Source of the DNA: Trichobilharzia szidati
Taxonomy: Eukaryota; Platyhelminthes; Trematoda; Strigeidida; Schistosomatidae
Direction: 5' to 3'
NCBI GenBank assembly: GCA_944472155.2
Contig: OX235277.1
Span: 35,040,804 to 35,104,803, forward strand
Length of the DNA: 64,000 nt
Part shown: positions 24,001 through 32,734 of the stretch, in pieces
Layout of the letters: each line of letters starts with the position of its first letter
Numbering within the stretch: the stretch's first letter is position 1
Program-made: the position numbers and the translations under genes
Notes under the pieces: model-generated
Seen by the model: the letters and a program-made list of their open reading frames with translations, nothing else
Told to the model about the DNA's origin: nothing
The model's database searches: none

Positions 24001-27000
24001 CGAATTTAAAACAAGCAATAAAGGTTAATAAAGCAGAGAGAGTAGTGAAAGGGACTTATACAGCCGCCACCCTTTCTTTGTCATTTCCCTCCCTACCAAT
24101 CATGATTGCTCAAGCGAATAACAAGCTATCTAGCTGCACCACTTCTATGTGTATCTACAAATTTAGCTGCTCCTGTGTAAAAAGCTATACATAGCGTACA
24201 GCTCAACAAACGTATTACTGAGCATCCTCCTTCATGGTTCGGAAAAGGTCGAATAAACTCTGCGAGAAGTTCTATTTTTACTCGTCTGATTGATAGCGAT
24301 CACCGAGTGGACAAAAGAAGTGCCTTCAATGTCACCTATCGCATTTCATCGAAACTTTCGAACAGAACTCGAACCGACCTTTTACACATGGCCAAAGCTA
24401 AAGGAATGAATTTCAGAAAACAATCCTAGTCTTCGCATAGAAAGGAAGTTTGTTCTACATTTATCTCTCCCTTGGCCTAGATAAAGTCTAATTAAAACCC
24501 TCACACCCTTTCTTATTTCACATTATATTCGTGTTGTTTTAATGGTATTTATTTACACTCTTATTATCTGTCCATTTCACCTTTAGTATTACGTGCTTTT
24601 TAAGATTTCACCTAATTCATTTATATATCGAATTGTCTACATATAAATAGATTACTACCTTCGGTATTCTTATCGCCACATGCATAAACCCTGCTCACTT
24701 ATTTGTCTTGTTCTGATATTATTAATCGGAGTATATAATTATATAATTGGTTACCCGAAGTCGGTAGAGAGAATCTTCCGTCATGGAAAGCCGCCAGGAT
24801 GATGACAACGTCCTTCGAATTTCTTGTTTTCTTAGTTACTATTCCATAAATAGGAGCAATGGTCATTTCGAGAGGTTGATCAGTTAGTCCTTCGAACATG
24901 ATCATTCTATCTTTGGAATGACATGGAGAACCTTCCAACGTCCATCTCACCAATTGACTTTTGTTTGACGCAGGTTCGAATTCAACTTCTACAACTCTCG
25001 GAACTGAAAATGGGGAGAAAATTGTGAATATTCACAACGTGATAAGGTACATGGTGGACATTAGTATTATCAACAATGAAGAACGCGAAAAGAAAGTGTC
25101 GATGAATCACGAAGCTTTTATCACTTCTAAAGTATCAAAAAATTAGCTAGGACTTTGAACTTTCTAAAGTCAATAATTTTCAGTCATCTGTTTCACCTGC
25201 ATCATAATAAGTTTCATCCTGGTATCTTCTTTTCAGTATCCTGATAATTTATTCGGAAGAAGAATAACTAGGGTGAAAAGTTGTTTTCAATGAACTCTTC
25301 TTCAGGCTCTTCAATGATGAATTCACTCATTTTAACATACAAAACTGTAAGTAACAGGTAACTTGGATTATTCACAAAATATTCTGAATGGTGGACGCAC
25401 AAGACGGATTGATAGCAGTGGTGAGTGAGTTGCGATTACCATTTGGAATACGTATGGTCAACGAGAAAATGCGATAGAATGACGTTGAATAACTGAGTAA
25501 TGTGAGTATTAACGTAGCCAACGAAAGTGTGGTATTCAAAGGTGATTGTAATCAGTTATCTGTGAGATAATATGAATACAACAGACAAAGAGACCAACAA
25601 ATGCGATAAACTAGACAATAATAATGATGATGAAAAAATAATGACGGGCTGGTGTCAACTCAAGCGTCTTGTCAGCACACGTTTATCAGACGATACCTGA
25701 ATTTAATCAATTGAAATGAAGACTATTGTGTAAATATAATATCAAGTTTGAAAAAGCATTGCGTAAACCTAAGTTGATACACCCAGTAAGGTCGTTAGGT
25801 AGTAGAAGGTCTTAAATAGACGTCTGTAAATGAAAGAAAGAGAAAAGTGTGGGACAGGAATTTAAAATGCCAATGTTTTCGGATGATTTGTTGGTCTTAC
25901 TGTAGGCCATGGTAAACACAGCGTTAGGACATGCTTCCTCGGTATATAGCCATTGGGTCTTCCAGTACTGATTACTAACGCTCCAGCTACTGATGGGAGA
26001 TGTAGTGGAGCTAATCTAGATAGATTTCCGAGAAATTGGGGATGACCGAGAACGTCTCTTCTGGTTTTCCTGAATGTCCAGTATCTACCGGTTGCGCAAA
26101 GGCTACACTATTTACACATTTAGTTTCCTCTTCGGTCATTCATGCAGGAACATATTTTACTACTTCGTTCCAAATATAGACTGTTGCATGTTCACGAATG
26201 TCTGCAGCACAAAATGTACTCACCTCGTTTGTATTTCAGACTCCTCCTCGCCTCCTCATTGTAATCAAATACGCCTGACGACTTTGCAAGTATATTATAA
26301 TTTTCAGGTTTGCATGATTCCCCAATTACATTGAATTCTGATATATCAACCAAAGGGAGATCCAAAGTATCATCATGGTACCAGTTAATTTCTCGTTCTA
26401 AAGTCAGCTTTGAAATGCCTTTTTCATCAAATCGATTCCATCCGAATACTAGTGAGTCTGTCTTTTCTTGAAGAAGCCAGAATGCTCTACGTCTTCCTGA
26501 AATAGACAATTTCACAAGGAAGTGTTAGTGAAGATCGAAAATTAAAACTTTGGAGTAAGATGCCGTCTTCACTGCTGGTAGAATCATTCAGATCTATTAG
26601 CGTCAATGATGATTTCAACAGCCAATTAATCTACAATTGAAATGATGGCAACAAGGAGGCAGAAACTTTCACAGGCTTTCATTCACTCTTAACCATTTAG
26701 AAATACTCATTGAGTCATAATATGGAGAAGGAGTTCAGCAAAGAGTAAATATTTCGGTGATATCATTCTCAAGCTGCACAGTCGCATATGAATAATAAAT
26801 GTTCTTAGCAAGAAATGCAATATTTGCTAAAATATGTCATTTGAATTCTATATTTGAGATAACCAGTTACACAATGTAGAAAGCGTCAATTGAGTAGAAA
26901 CTAAAATAATATTAAATAAGTAGATCGAGTGACGCAGTATAACTGAATGGGTTGAGTAGCATTCAACTGATATTTGAACCAGAATCAAGTTAACAACATT

Positions 27001-29239
27001 GGTGGTAAGGGTTAGAAATTTAGTAAGGGGTGATGGGATAAAATAACACTTTAAGGAAGTAATCAACATACGATTTACTTATCCAGTGTTAAGCGAGATG
27101 AAGTCCAGTGTAGATTTAGGACTGAACCAACTTCTTTTGTATGCCTAACCAAGCTGGTCAATTTCCCAGAATACGCTTGTGGACTTGACGTTGCGTACGG
27201 TTGGTGTACTTTGCTCCCGACGAGCAAGTCATCTGATAAATACACAATGAGGTGGCCGAAAGCGTTAACGTTCGACTGAATCAACTGTCTGCCGGAGAAT
27301 ATGACACGTAATGCGCCTGCTTGAAATGTCTTCTTCAGACTATTAAAAAGGCGGTTTCTAAGAATTTCCGCCTTCATGCCACCATGAGAGTAAGTGTCAG
27401 ATGATATGTTTGGATAGCAAACTCTGGATACGGCAGACATTCCTATCTCCACACGAGCAAGTGAATCTGTAGATGCATATTGCCATTCAAACTTGACTCT
27501 GGTTCTACTTGAGTTGAATTCTATTCAATTCTACTCTTCAATTGTATTGCGTCACTCAACTTACTTATTTGATGTTATTATTTGAGTTACTAACCCAATT
27601 AACACTTTATACATTGCGTAACTGGTTATCTTTAATTTCCAATTATGTTGGCACATCTTTGCAAATATTCCTTTCACTGTATATGTTCAAACCAAGTTCA
27701 GTTTTAACAGTTTGAAAAAATTTGGGCATTGGATATATGATATTCATTATAATAAAAGTGTTTTATTTCTCAATGAATGGAACATAAAGCGATATTGTTT
27801 CAACTGACATTTTGCTACTTAATGCTAATAGCTTTATCAGAGTATTTTGATAACGCCTTTTTATTAACTCATTATTTAAAAACCATAATGAGTTTGAAAA
27901 GCAAAACCACTTGTCTGGAAACAGTATAGTTCTGTCAAAAATATCATTGAAATCAAACACAAAATGAAAGGAGCTGTAGTCGACATTCATTTAGCCAGAT
28001 TTGTCAATCCATTACCACATAACTATCAACTCAACTGCCAAGTGGTAGATGTTTACCTGTAGGGTGCGCTTATCCAAGCAGGATTACAGTGCTGTATATT
28101 AAAGCGCAAAGTACTGCGTTATTTGACATTTAGAGAAATCAAATCTCACTTGTGTCCGAAGTGAACGTGATGTTTACCAAGTCTGGCAATGAAACCTGAT
28201 AACGAGTGCATTTCTGTGATCCGTTGTGTTTCGAATGGGAAGAATGGCTTCATGCTGGAGCTATGAAGATTCAGTATCAGTGGCATACTTAACTGGTTGT
28301 GGTTGCGAGCCCTAGGCCGGAGTTCTTCTGTTTAACAGGCGCACCACAGGATGATGATTGAGGTTTAGGAGTGCATGAATTGCGAACGTTCTACCAGTGG
28401 ACAATTGGCGCAAAATTAATTCGCTAGGAGTCCATGTACGCACGAAACCTAAGTTTTGTATTCCACGTCAAGTAAGTTCTTCTAGTCATGAACTAAAGCA
28501 GTAGTATCAGATCAGTTTGCATTCATTGTTACATGAAACAACACCCAGCAGGAATTAGTCAGTTTCATCACAAACATCTTATCTACGCCTTAACAAATAA
28601 TGAAAAAACTGATGTATTTTCTAACATCATAATACACGCAAATTATGCCTACTTCAACGACAAATATCAAATTACAGAAGACTTACCTTTTTCAGCATTG
28701 ACTTCAAGATATGCAGGCTTGTAACATTGAACTTCCTCTTGTGGCAGTAGAGTGACTAATAAAGCAGACAAAAGCAATGCCTGCAAATGTTTACAGTGAC
28801 TAACAAGTTTCTAATTTCCATTGAAAATAATTCTTGAAATATCACCTCAAAGCACATAGCATAATAAAACTGATGCAACCGGTTGGCTATTTAGAGTAAG
28901 ACGATCACAATTAATTTTTCCTTTTAGTCCATCCTCAACTATTCCCTCCCTTGGGAATTAACCGATACCATTCCTCTCCATTTTGAGTTCAGTGTTATTT
29001 AAATCCCACAACACCATAACAAAATATAAAAACTCAAATATCAACCTACGGGCGATCGTGTACTTAGTATAACATATACATACTGGGTTTAATCCGTGTA
29101 TCGTCTAACCTAATGTCTATTTTAAAACTCTGTTGTTATTGAAAGTATGAAATTTAAAATATTCAATCAAAACATTGCACGAAAACTCACCGGATATGAA
29201 AGCTAATAGGTACCATTTGAAGTGGACAAGCAGTAACAT
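1..29239 (-). CDS. Gene 1: paralogue of gene 2 with expanded stalk, 3' end outside window
   Basis: This has the same exon types and phases as gene 2: signal peptide, 69 nt, 273 nt and 249 nt exons, then eleven stalk micro-exons where gene 2 has four, then the 48 nt membrane-proximal exon. The transmembrane/stop exon is not in the window; by the tandem offset it should lie about 0.9 kb left of base 1. Visible coding length is 1,315 nt, so with a 98 nt last exon the product would be about 470 residues. Extra stalk exons came from local duplications of 5.55 kb and smaller. Three RTE elements lie in its introns, all on the opposite strand. Function is unknown. Confidence 0.78.
1174..1221 (-). CDS. 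Gene 1 membrane-proximal micro-exon (48 nt)
   Basis: Phase 1-1, acceptor TTTATTTAG, donor GTGAGT. Reads LPLEVISDSFTSIHM. It is the last gene 1 exon inside the window. Confidence 0.78.
1222..4168 (-). other. Gene 1 intron
   Basis: No exon that fits phase 1 was found. It holds the tRNA-like segment and a run of nine or more G near 1,989 that is shortened in unit 2. The unit 2 counterpart is 40,850-43,788. Confidence 0.6.
3180..3345 (-). repeat. tRNA-like (SINE-type) segment in gene 1 intron
   Basis: On the minus strand a B-box-like GAGTTCGAATCCCGG (around 3,268-3,280) follows a run resembling a tRNA body. The counterpart is at 42,801-42,966. No cloverleaf was established. Confidence 0.35.
4169..4222 (-). 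CDS. Gene 1 stalk micro-exon T-DPV, cassette 3 (54 nt)
   Basis: Reads DPVTTAKEMASAVETTT, phase 1-1. It has the K variant like the AAV exons, whereas the two other DPV copies in gene 1 have E. Confidence 0.83.
4773..4835 (-). CDS. Gene 1 stalk micro-exon E, cassette 3 (63 nt)
   Basis: Same exon as its paralogues but one GAA codon shorter, so the frame is kept. Phase 1-1, acceptor TTTTTGCAG, donor GTGAGT. Confidence 0.82.
5560..6401 (+). pseudogene. RTE element 1, apurinic-type endonuclease (broken)
   Basis: The start region GTWNVR is readable but interrupted by TGA and TAA codons. From 5,616 the frame is open for 261 codons with MGDMN, QIDFISISRKWRR and the catalytic GSDHYLV motif. It ends at a TGA (GTC-TGA-GCA) shared with element 2. 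The product would nick target DNA in the nucleus; this copy cannot make it whole. Confidence 0.85.
6444..8346 (+). pseudogene. RTE element 1, reverse transcriptase (broken)
   Basis: Pieces in several frames: a basic linker, GKAVGPDGIT, then a TAG at 7,254 private to this element, EQAGFRKGKSC and FEKAFDS (motif A). At the catalytic motif the frame is broken by about five extra bases (near 7,697), after which DDLCLMSHK resumes. The C-terminal part runs to 8,346 (LPYGSETWR, RWIGHSLRRP). It is clearly dead. Confidence 0.85.
8994..9041 (-). other. Candidate 48 nt exon with in-frame TGA (gene 1, cassette 3)
   Basis: Same stretch as the gene 2 candidate. The phase-1 frame reads YSPYFMRDNIHWWV then TGA directly before a consensus GTGAGT. 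The same is seen at 14,547-14,594 and 21,434-21,481. Confidence 0.3.
9094..9147 (-). CDS. Gene 1 stalk micro-exon S, cassette 3 (54 nt)
   Basis: Identical in residues to the cassette 2 copy. The intron after it contains RTE element 1. Confidence 0.83.
9718..9771 (-). CDS. Gene 1 stalk micro-exon T-DPV, cassette 2 (54 nt)
   Basis: Reads DPVTTAEEMASAVETTT, phase 1-1, with the same splice signals as the other T exons. Confidence 0.83.
10323..10388 (-). CDS. Gene 1 stalk micro-exon E, cassette 2 (66 nt)
   Basis: Glu-run exon, phase 1-1, one Glu codon longer than the cassette 3 copy. Confidence 0.82.
11113..11954 (+). pseudogene. RTE element 2, endonuclease (broken)
   Basis: 261 open codons from 11,169, nearly identical to element 1 (CESRWNG instead of CERRWNG), with MGDMN and GSDHYLV. 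It ends in the shared TGA. Confidence 0.85.
11997..13899 (+). pseudogene. RTE element 2, reverse transcriptase (broken)
   Basis: Open for 234 codons from 12,348 through EQAGFRKGKSC and FEKAFDS, since it lacks the private TAG of element 1. It then stops at 13,050 and carries the same extra bases at the catalytic DD. Confidence 0.85.
14647..14700 (-). CDS. Gene 1 stalk micro-exon S, cassette 2 (54 nt)
   Basis: Reads SPPPSNIEEEKVESAPS, phase 1-1, GTGAGT donor. The intron after it contains RTE element 2. Confidence 0.83.
15281..15334 (-). CDS. Gene 1 stalk micro-exon T-AAV, copy 2 (54 nt)
   Basis: Reads AAVTTAKEMASPVETTT, phase 1-1, acceptor CTTCTTCAG, donor GTGAGT. The A to P change is private to this copy. 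Confidence 0.83.
16242..17543 (+). pseudogene. RTE element 3, endonuclease and linker (one internal stop)
   Basis: Starts MGTWNVRTM, the canonical endonuclease N-terminus, continues ICESRWNG and IQCYA, is cut by TAA at 16,611, then runs 305 codons through MGDM and GSDHYLV into the basic linker (RKYYEAM). It ends at TAA 17,541, where element 4 has CAA. Confidence 0.85.
17559..18978 (+). pseudogene. RTE element 3, reverse transcriptase (broken)
   Basis: Carries AGKAAGPDGI, a TGA at 17,820, EQAGFRRNKSC, FEKAFDS and an intact FTDD catalytic motif. A one-base frameshift near 18,636 (shared with element 4) separates the C-terminal part. Confidence 0.85.
19345..19398 (-). CDS. Gene 1 stalk micro-exon T-AAV, copy 1 (54 nt)
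   Basis: Reads AAVTTEKEMASAVETTT, phase 1-1. It sits just to the right of the 3' end of the complete RTE insertion. Confidence 0.83.
20147..20200 (-). CDS. Gene 1 stalk micro-exon T-DPV, cassette 1 (54 nt)
   Basis: Reads DPVTTAEEMASAVETTT, phase 1-1, acceptor TTATTCAG, donor GTGAGT. Confidence 0.83.
20752..20817 (-). CDS. Gene 1 stalk micro-exon E, cassette 1 (66 nt)
   Basis: SQEQHESPG plus a Glu run; acceptor TTTTTGCAG, donor GTGAGT, phase 1-1. Confidence 0.82.
21534..21587 (-). CDS. Gene 1 stalk micro-exon S, cassette 1 (54 nt)
   Basis: Phase 1-1, reads SPPPSKIEEEKVESAPS. It has the K variant, whereas the other gene 1 copies have N. Confidence 0.83.
21965..22167. repeat. Near-perfect inverted repeat, 93 nt arms, 17 nt loop
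   Basis: The arms at 21,965-22,057 and 22,075-22,167 are reverse complements with about one mismatch. The whole is bounded by the direct repeat ATGATACAACAAA (21,928-21,940 and 22,166-22,178) and is missing from unit 2. Confidence 0.9.
23090..23190 (+). repeat. tRNA-like (SINE-type) segment in gene 1 intron
   Basis: GTGGTAGTTCAGTAACCAGG followed by a B-box-like GATTCGAACCTC resembles the two internal promoter boxes of a tRNA-derived repeat. The counterpart is near 49,731-49,831. Confidence 0.35.
24040..24430 (+). mobile_element. Penelope-like GIY-YIG remnant in gene 1 intron
   Basis: TSMCIYKFSCSC, then after a frameshift RTAQQ...RITEHPPSWFGKGRINSARSSIF and LIDSDHRVDK. Broken by stops. It lies antisense in the intron between exon S and exon 4. 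Confidence 0.68.
24755..25003 (-). CDS. Gene 1 exon 4: ectodomain module II (83 codons)
   Basis: Phase 1-1, acceptor ATTTTCAG, donor GTAACC. It is the longest conserved stretch with gene 2: five base differences, all replacements. It ends FSLPTS, leading straight into the stalk. Confidence 0.82.
25004..26223 (-). other. Gene 1 intron between the two ectodomain exons
   Basis: Nothing recognised beyond high similarity to unit 2 (51,570-52,789). Confidence 0.6.
26224..26496 (-). CDS. Gene 1 exon 3: ectodomain module I (91 codons)
   Basis: Phase 1-1 between CTATTTCAG and GTGAGT. Same fold-like features as gene 2's exon (DSLVFGWNRFD; WYH). Of 17 base differences from gene 2, 15 change amino acids, clustered in its second half. 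Confidence 0.82.
26740..27455 (-). mobile_element. Penelope-like remnant, linker plus C-terminus and tail (unit 1)
   Basis: 125 open codons at 27,075-27,452 include MKAEILRNRLFNSLKKTFQ and end TKEVGSVLNLHWTSSRLTLDK, the same end as the remnant at 39.3-39.55 kb. The GIY-YIG centre is missing. The tail carries the recurrent GACTGTGCAGCTTGAGAATG block. It lies in the exon 2-3 intron. Confidence 0.6.
27456..28686 (-). other. Gene 1 intron remainder
   Basis: 27,470-27,720 on the plus strand resembles the Penelope-like 3' tail, next to the minus-strand remnant; nothing clear beyond it. The unit 2 counterpart is 54,031-55,260. Confidence 0.45.
28687..28755 (-). CDS. Gene 1 exon 2 (69 nt)
   Basis: TTTATTAG acceptor and GTAAGT donor, phase 1-1. 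It encodes VTLLPQEEVQC with the following mature N-terminus. The frame is also open a little upstream, but only the TAG acceptor joins exon 1 in phase. Confidence 0.8.
29191..29239 (-). CDS. Gene 1 exon 1: start codon and signal peptide
   Basis: Identical over all 49 nt to gene 2 exon 1: ATG, hydrophobic residues, GTGAGT donor, ends in phase 1. Confidence 0.8.
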
Positions 29240-29273
29240 AGCGGAGATACGCCAGCCTATGAAGCGATATATT

Positions 29274-29326
29274 TAAAATATATATATATATATACATGTA
29301 TATATATATGTATATATATATATAGG
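29274..29326. repeat. AT-rich microsatellite upstream of gene 1
   Basis: (AT)n interrupted by ACATGT-type steps, 35-85 bases upstream of the gene 1 ATG. It could supply TATA-like promoter sequence, but no start site is known. The counterpart is at 55,850-55,901. Confidence 0.7.
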
Positions 29327-30289
29327 TCCTAATTAACTGAGGCTTTTGTTTTAGATTTCACAAACTGAAATTTATCGTAAGATGCGTCTTACAGAAAGTC
29401 ATACCATCACCAGATGACTGTGAAATGTGAGATGATCCGATATTCTTCAATGAATAGCATTTCTTTAAATTAAGTTTACTCAGACAAAAGCATAAACTCA
29501 GTACTATTCAGACTCCTACACAAAGAATATTACCACAATAAGTGAAAGGAATGAGCTCCAAAATGAAAAGAGTTTGCTCACTTGTAGACAATGAATGGTG
29601 ATTATCGCCACAATCAACTTGTATCCAACTGTATTTGTGGCGTGATAATCTGAGCAGTAAGTAGGCTTAGTAAAAACACACAAAGATGAAGAAATTAGGA
29701 ATAGAGTCTTGAAAAGAAGTTAATTTACCTGAAAAGACCATTACACAAACAGAATGTCAGATTATGTAGTATATTCACTGGAACTGTAAACTGTAGAATA
29801 TATGCACACTTGAAATATGCCTTGGCGTCCTTATGGTGAAATCAGATGTGTTGATGGAGTGCAATAATTGAAACACATTCTGCACAGCTAAGAAAGTGCG
29901 AAGAAATGAAATTGATACACGATGCTCTTCTCCGATGTCTATCACTAATATCATCACTACCCTTTATGGAACACGTATCCATTTCACTTCACTCATTTTG
30001 CGCTGTTCAGCTGACTCCATAATTGTTTACCAGCTTTCATTTTCACCCTACACTATCTCCACGACGTCATCCTCAGGCTCAAGCTGCAGTCGTCGCTACC
30101 TATTCACGTCCTCACTGTGACCTGTCTGACACATGCGGTCAGCCAATGGTCACCTCAGCATGTATCCAATCTATGTTCATTTCTCCTGGCATATTTTTCG
30201 GTGATTGATTTCTGGATGATTCGGAGTGGTTTCCTTGCTGGCCAACCGAACTTCAATATTAAGAGGAGGCAGGTGCTGATGAAAGTTCG
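29327..30289. other. Upstream region of gene 1
   Basis: No coding signal with support. The unit 2 counterpart is 55,902-56,839. Likely promoter-proximal by position only. Confidence 0.4.
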
Positions 30290-31110
30290 CAGCAGCTTAT
30301 CGGCAAATGCTATCTATGATGCTGCAAGTGTCTATAATAAAAAGGATTACTGATTTGAAATTAGCGTTGAAAATCAGAATTGCATTCCTGACGCTCAGTG
30401 GTGACAGATTTCCATGCTGTTCACAGAATACTGAATGTCTGTTTAATGCTTTTACCATCTTAACTTTGACACGCTCACTTGTGCTGTTTGTAGTTAAAAC
30501 GATGTTTGTATTTTCCCAAAGATGGCTATTGATGCCTGTTGTTGTTATCTGGGTGTTTTCATCACCTCTAACTTCTCTGTATTCGCTCTGATTGCTGTCT
30601 TTGCTTCTTCTTCTTCTTCCGTCCAACTGTTGGTTTTTTACCACATATCTTTACGCGTGTGTGACGTTACAGCTTTGTCATCCGCGTAGTTCACACCTTC
30701 CAGTGGCTTCTCGTCAGTCACACGTATACCAACCTTCTTGCTGCGCTTGTTCGTTTGCACGGTCCAGTCAACTAGAAGCTGGAACAGCAACAGTGATATT
30801 TGACTCTTGTGTACACTGGCGGTGCCACTAAGAATTACTTGACAGGCGATATAATCATATAGCTGTTGATCGGTACTCCATGAAGATTCAGAGATCTCCT
30901 TAGTGTTGAGGTTGTTCCCGAATCGCTCGACGATCAACGCCATCGACACATTTTACACAGTCGATGAAGTTGAATCAGAGATTTGACTGCCATGTAATGC
31001 TTAGTCAGTTGATGATGTATAGTGATACAGTTTGATGTTTACATGACATATATTTCCGGAATTGAGCTTGTTTCTAGCGGAGCTTTGCAATCTGAAGCAT
31101 CTTGCAGTCT
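30290..31110 (-). mobile_element. Old RTE remnant (unit 1), 3' half
   Basis: Minus-strand pieces resembling the RT C-terminal half: an AQFR relic of EQAGFR near 31,060, KAVTSHTRKD and AILIFNANFKSVI. Several frameshifts and stops; much more diverged than elements 1-4. Confidence 0.65.
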
Positions 31111-31329
31111 CTATAAAATTAGGCAGCATGGACTACGGTATATTTCGCACCAGTTTTCGCAATGGCCTAATTTTCCTTGTTTGTAGTTTGATAAGACAGA
31201 CTTTCTTTCAGTCGGTATGTAAAATTCCTTCTTTCCAAAACGTCTGCGAAAGTAGCATGAGCATATCTGCTCAGATCATTACGTTGGTTTTCAAAATTTC
31301 TATAGAATTACACAAAAAATACACTGAAA

Positions 31330-32500
31330 AACAAAACGATGTTGTTATTACTGACGTTTCGCCACTTAATGGTTTTTGTTAATATTTGTTATGTGAATTA
31401 CAAATAATTTCGCCAAATACAAATTCCCAAATTCATCCCTCCCTGTGTTGTTGGTTGATTTCCTGTTTGTCATTCGGTCACTTGGAAATACTACTACTAC
31501 AAATAATGGTTACATTTTGGCGTCGCTATGGAATTAAATGATCTTGGAAAGTTTACTGTGAACAGTTCGCCGTTGAAGATCGACGATTTTCTTGAATGCT
31601 TTGTCGCACGGTGCATGTCAAAGAATGTTTGTGATGACAAAATTTCAGCTCATTTTATTACTACAACTGGGCTAGATAAATACAGTCGGCCTCCCGGCCA
31701 TTGTTCTTCAACTACTCTAAAGATAAACTATCGCATTTGACCACTTCCATGTGTATCTACCAATTCACATGCTCTTGCAGAGCGAGGTATATAGGTCGTT
31801 CGATGCGAGTTTTATCTAAAAGAGTTCAAGAACATTATCCCGCCTGGCTACGGAAAGGTAACAACGGAGCAATAAGGAGCGCCATTATTGAGCATATACT
31901 CAACACTGGTCATTCGATTTGCAAGGAGAAGTCGTTCAAAGTAATCTATAAAGTCAAAAGAAACCTTCCAAAATCGACAAGCTTCCGTATACTTTGTATT
32001 ACCGAAGCCTTAGCGATTTGGATAGAAAAGCCTGATTTATGCACACAGAAGAAACTTCTCCACCCCCTCCTACTACCGTGGGTTTAATTTCAAGTTTATC
32101 TGTCATCAACATTTTGTTATCAAATTTTTTTTGCAATTTTGATATAATAATTTTTAGTAACTAATCCATTCAATCTTTTCACCTATTATCTAGTTTATTT
32201 TCATAATTGCCTCCATACTCCTTCACTAACATCTAATCTTTCTAAATATGTCTATATTACGTAACCCTACTCACATCTTACCAATCTTCACCGCACTTAG
32301 TTACAACTTTGATTATTAATCACACATTTTAATTTCTTTATTATTTTGATGATGTAATCAACAACCCACATTAACTGTTATTTTGATTTTGACAAACTTA
32401 ATGTACACAAAACAACAAAATTAATTGTATATATTTGCGACTGTACAGCTAAGTGAATGAATTCGCCGAAAAGAGACTCTTCGCTGAACTAATTTGTTCT
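31330..32500 (+). mobile_element. Penelope-like element fragment with GIY-YIG endonuclease (unit 1)
   Basis: Preceded by ACGTTTCGCC-type sequence; the coding part is followed by an AT-rich 3' tail with the recurring ACTGTACAGCT...CGAAAAGAGACT block near 32,440-32,490. The RT domain is missing, so this is a 3' fragment. Confidence 0.72.
31701..32087 (+). pseudogene. Penelope-like GIY-YIG domain (128 codons open)
   Basis: Reads TSMCIYQFTCSCRARYIGRS, the GIY-YIG signature, then KRVQEHYPAWLRKG, SAIIEHILNTGH and a C-terminal EALAIWIEKPDLCTQ. Catalytic-type Tyr, Arg, His and Glu positions appear kept. A frameshift near 31,700 separates it from upstream coding relics. Confidence 0.75.
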
Positions 32501-32734
32501 TATACATCTAATAAACAAACTAATATGGAATTGCATATGCGTGATCCCTTGTAGCAAATCGAGTATATAACTGGCTGATTAAAAAAGTATAAATGGGAGT
32601 AAGTTGACGCCTTACACGGGATGGAAATACTTTTATCCATACAGTCTTCCGCCTAGTTTTAGACTAGTTTATCCCGACTGGTTCTCATTCTGTAATTAAA
32701 TCCCTGTTGCATTGTTTGTTTTTCCGTATAATTA

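Larger units (their letters stand above)
21588..24754 (-). other. Gene 1 intron between stalk and ectodomain
   Basis: Contains the palindromic insertion, a tRNA-like segment and a GIY-YIG remnant; the rest is T-rich on the plus strand with no recognisable content. The unit 2 counterpart is 48,460-51,320. Confidence 0.6.
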
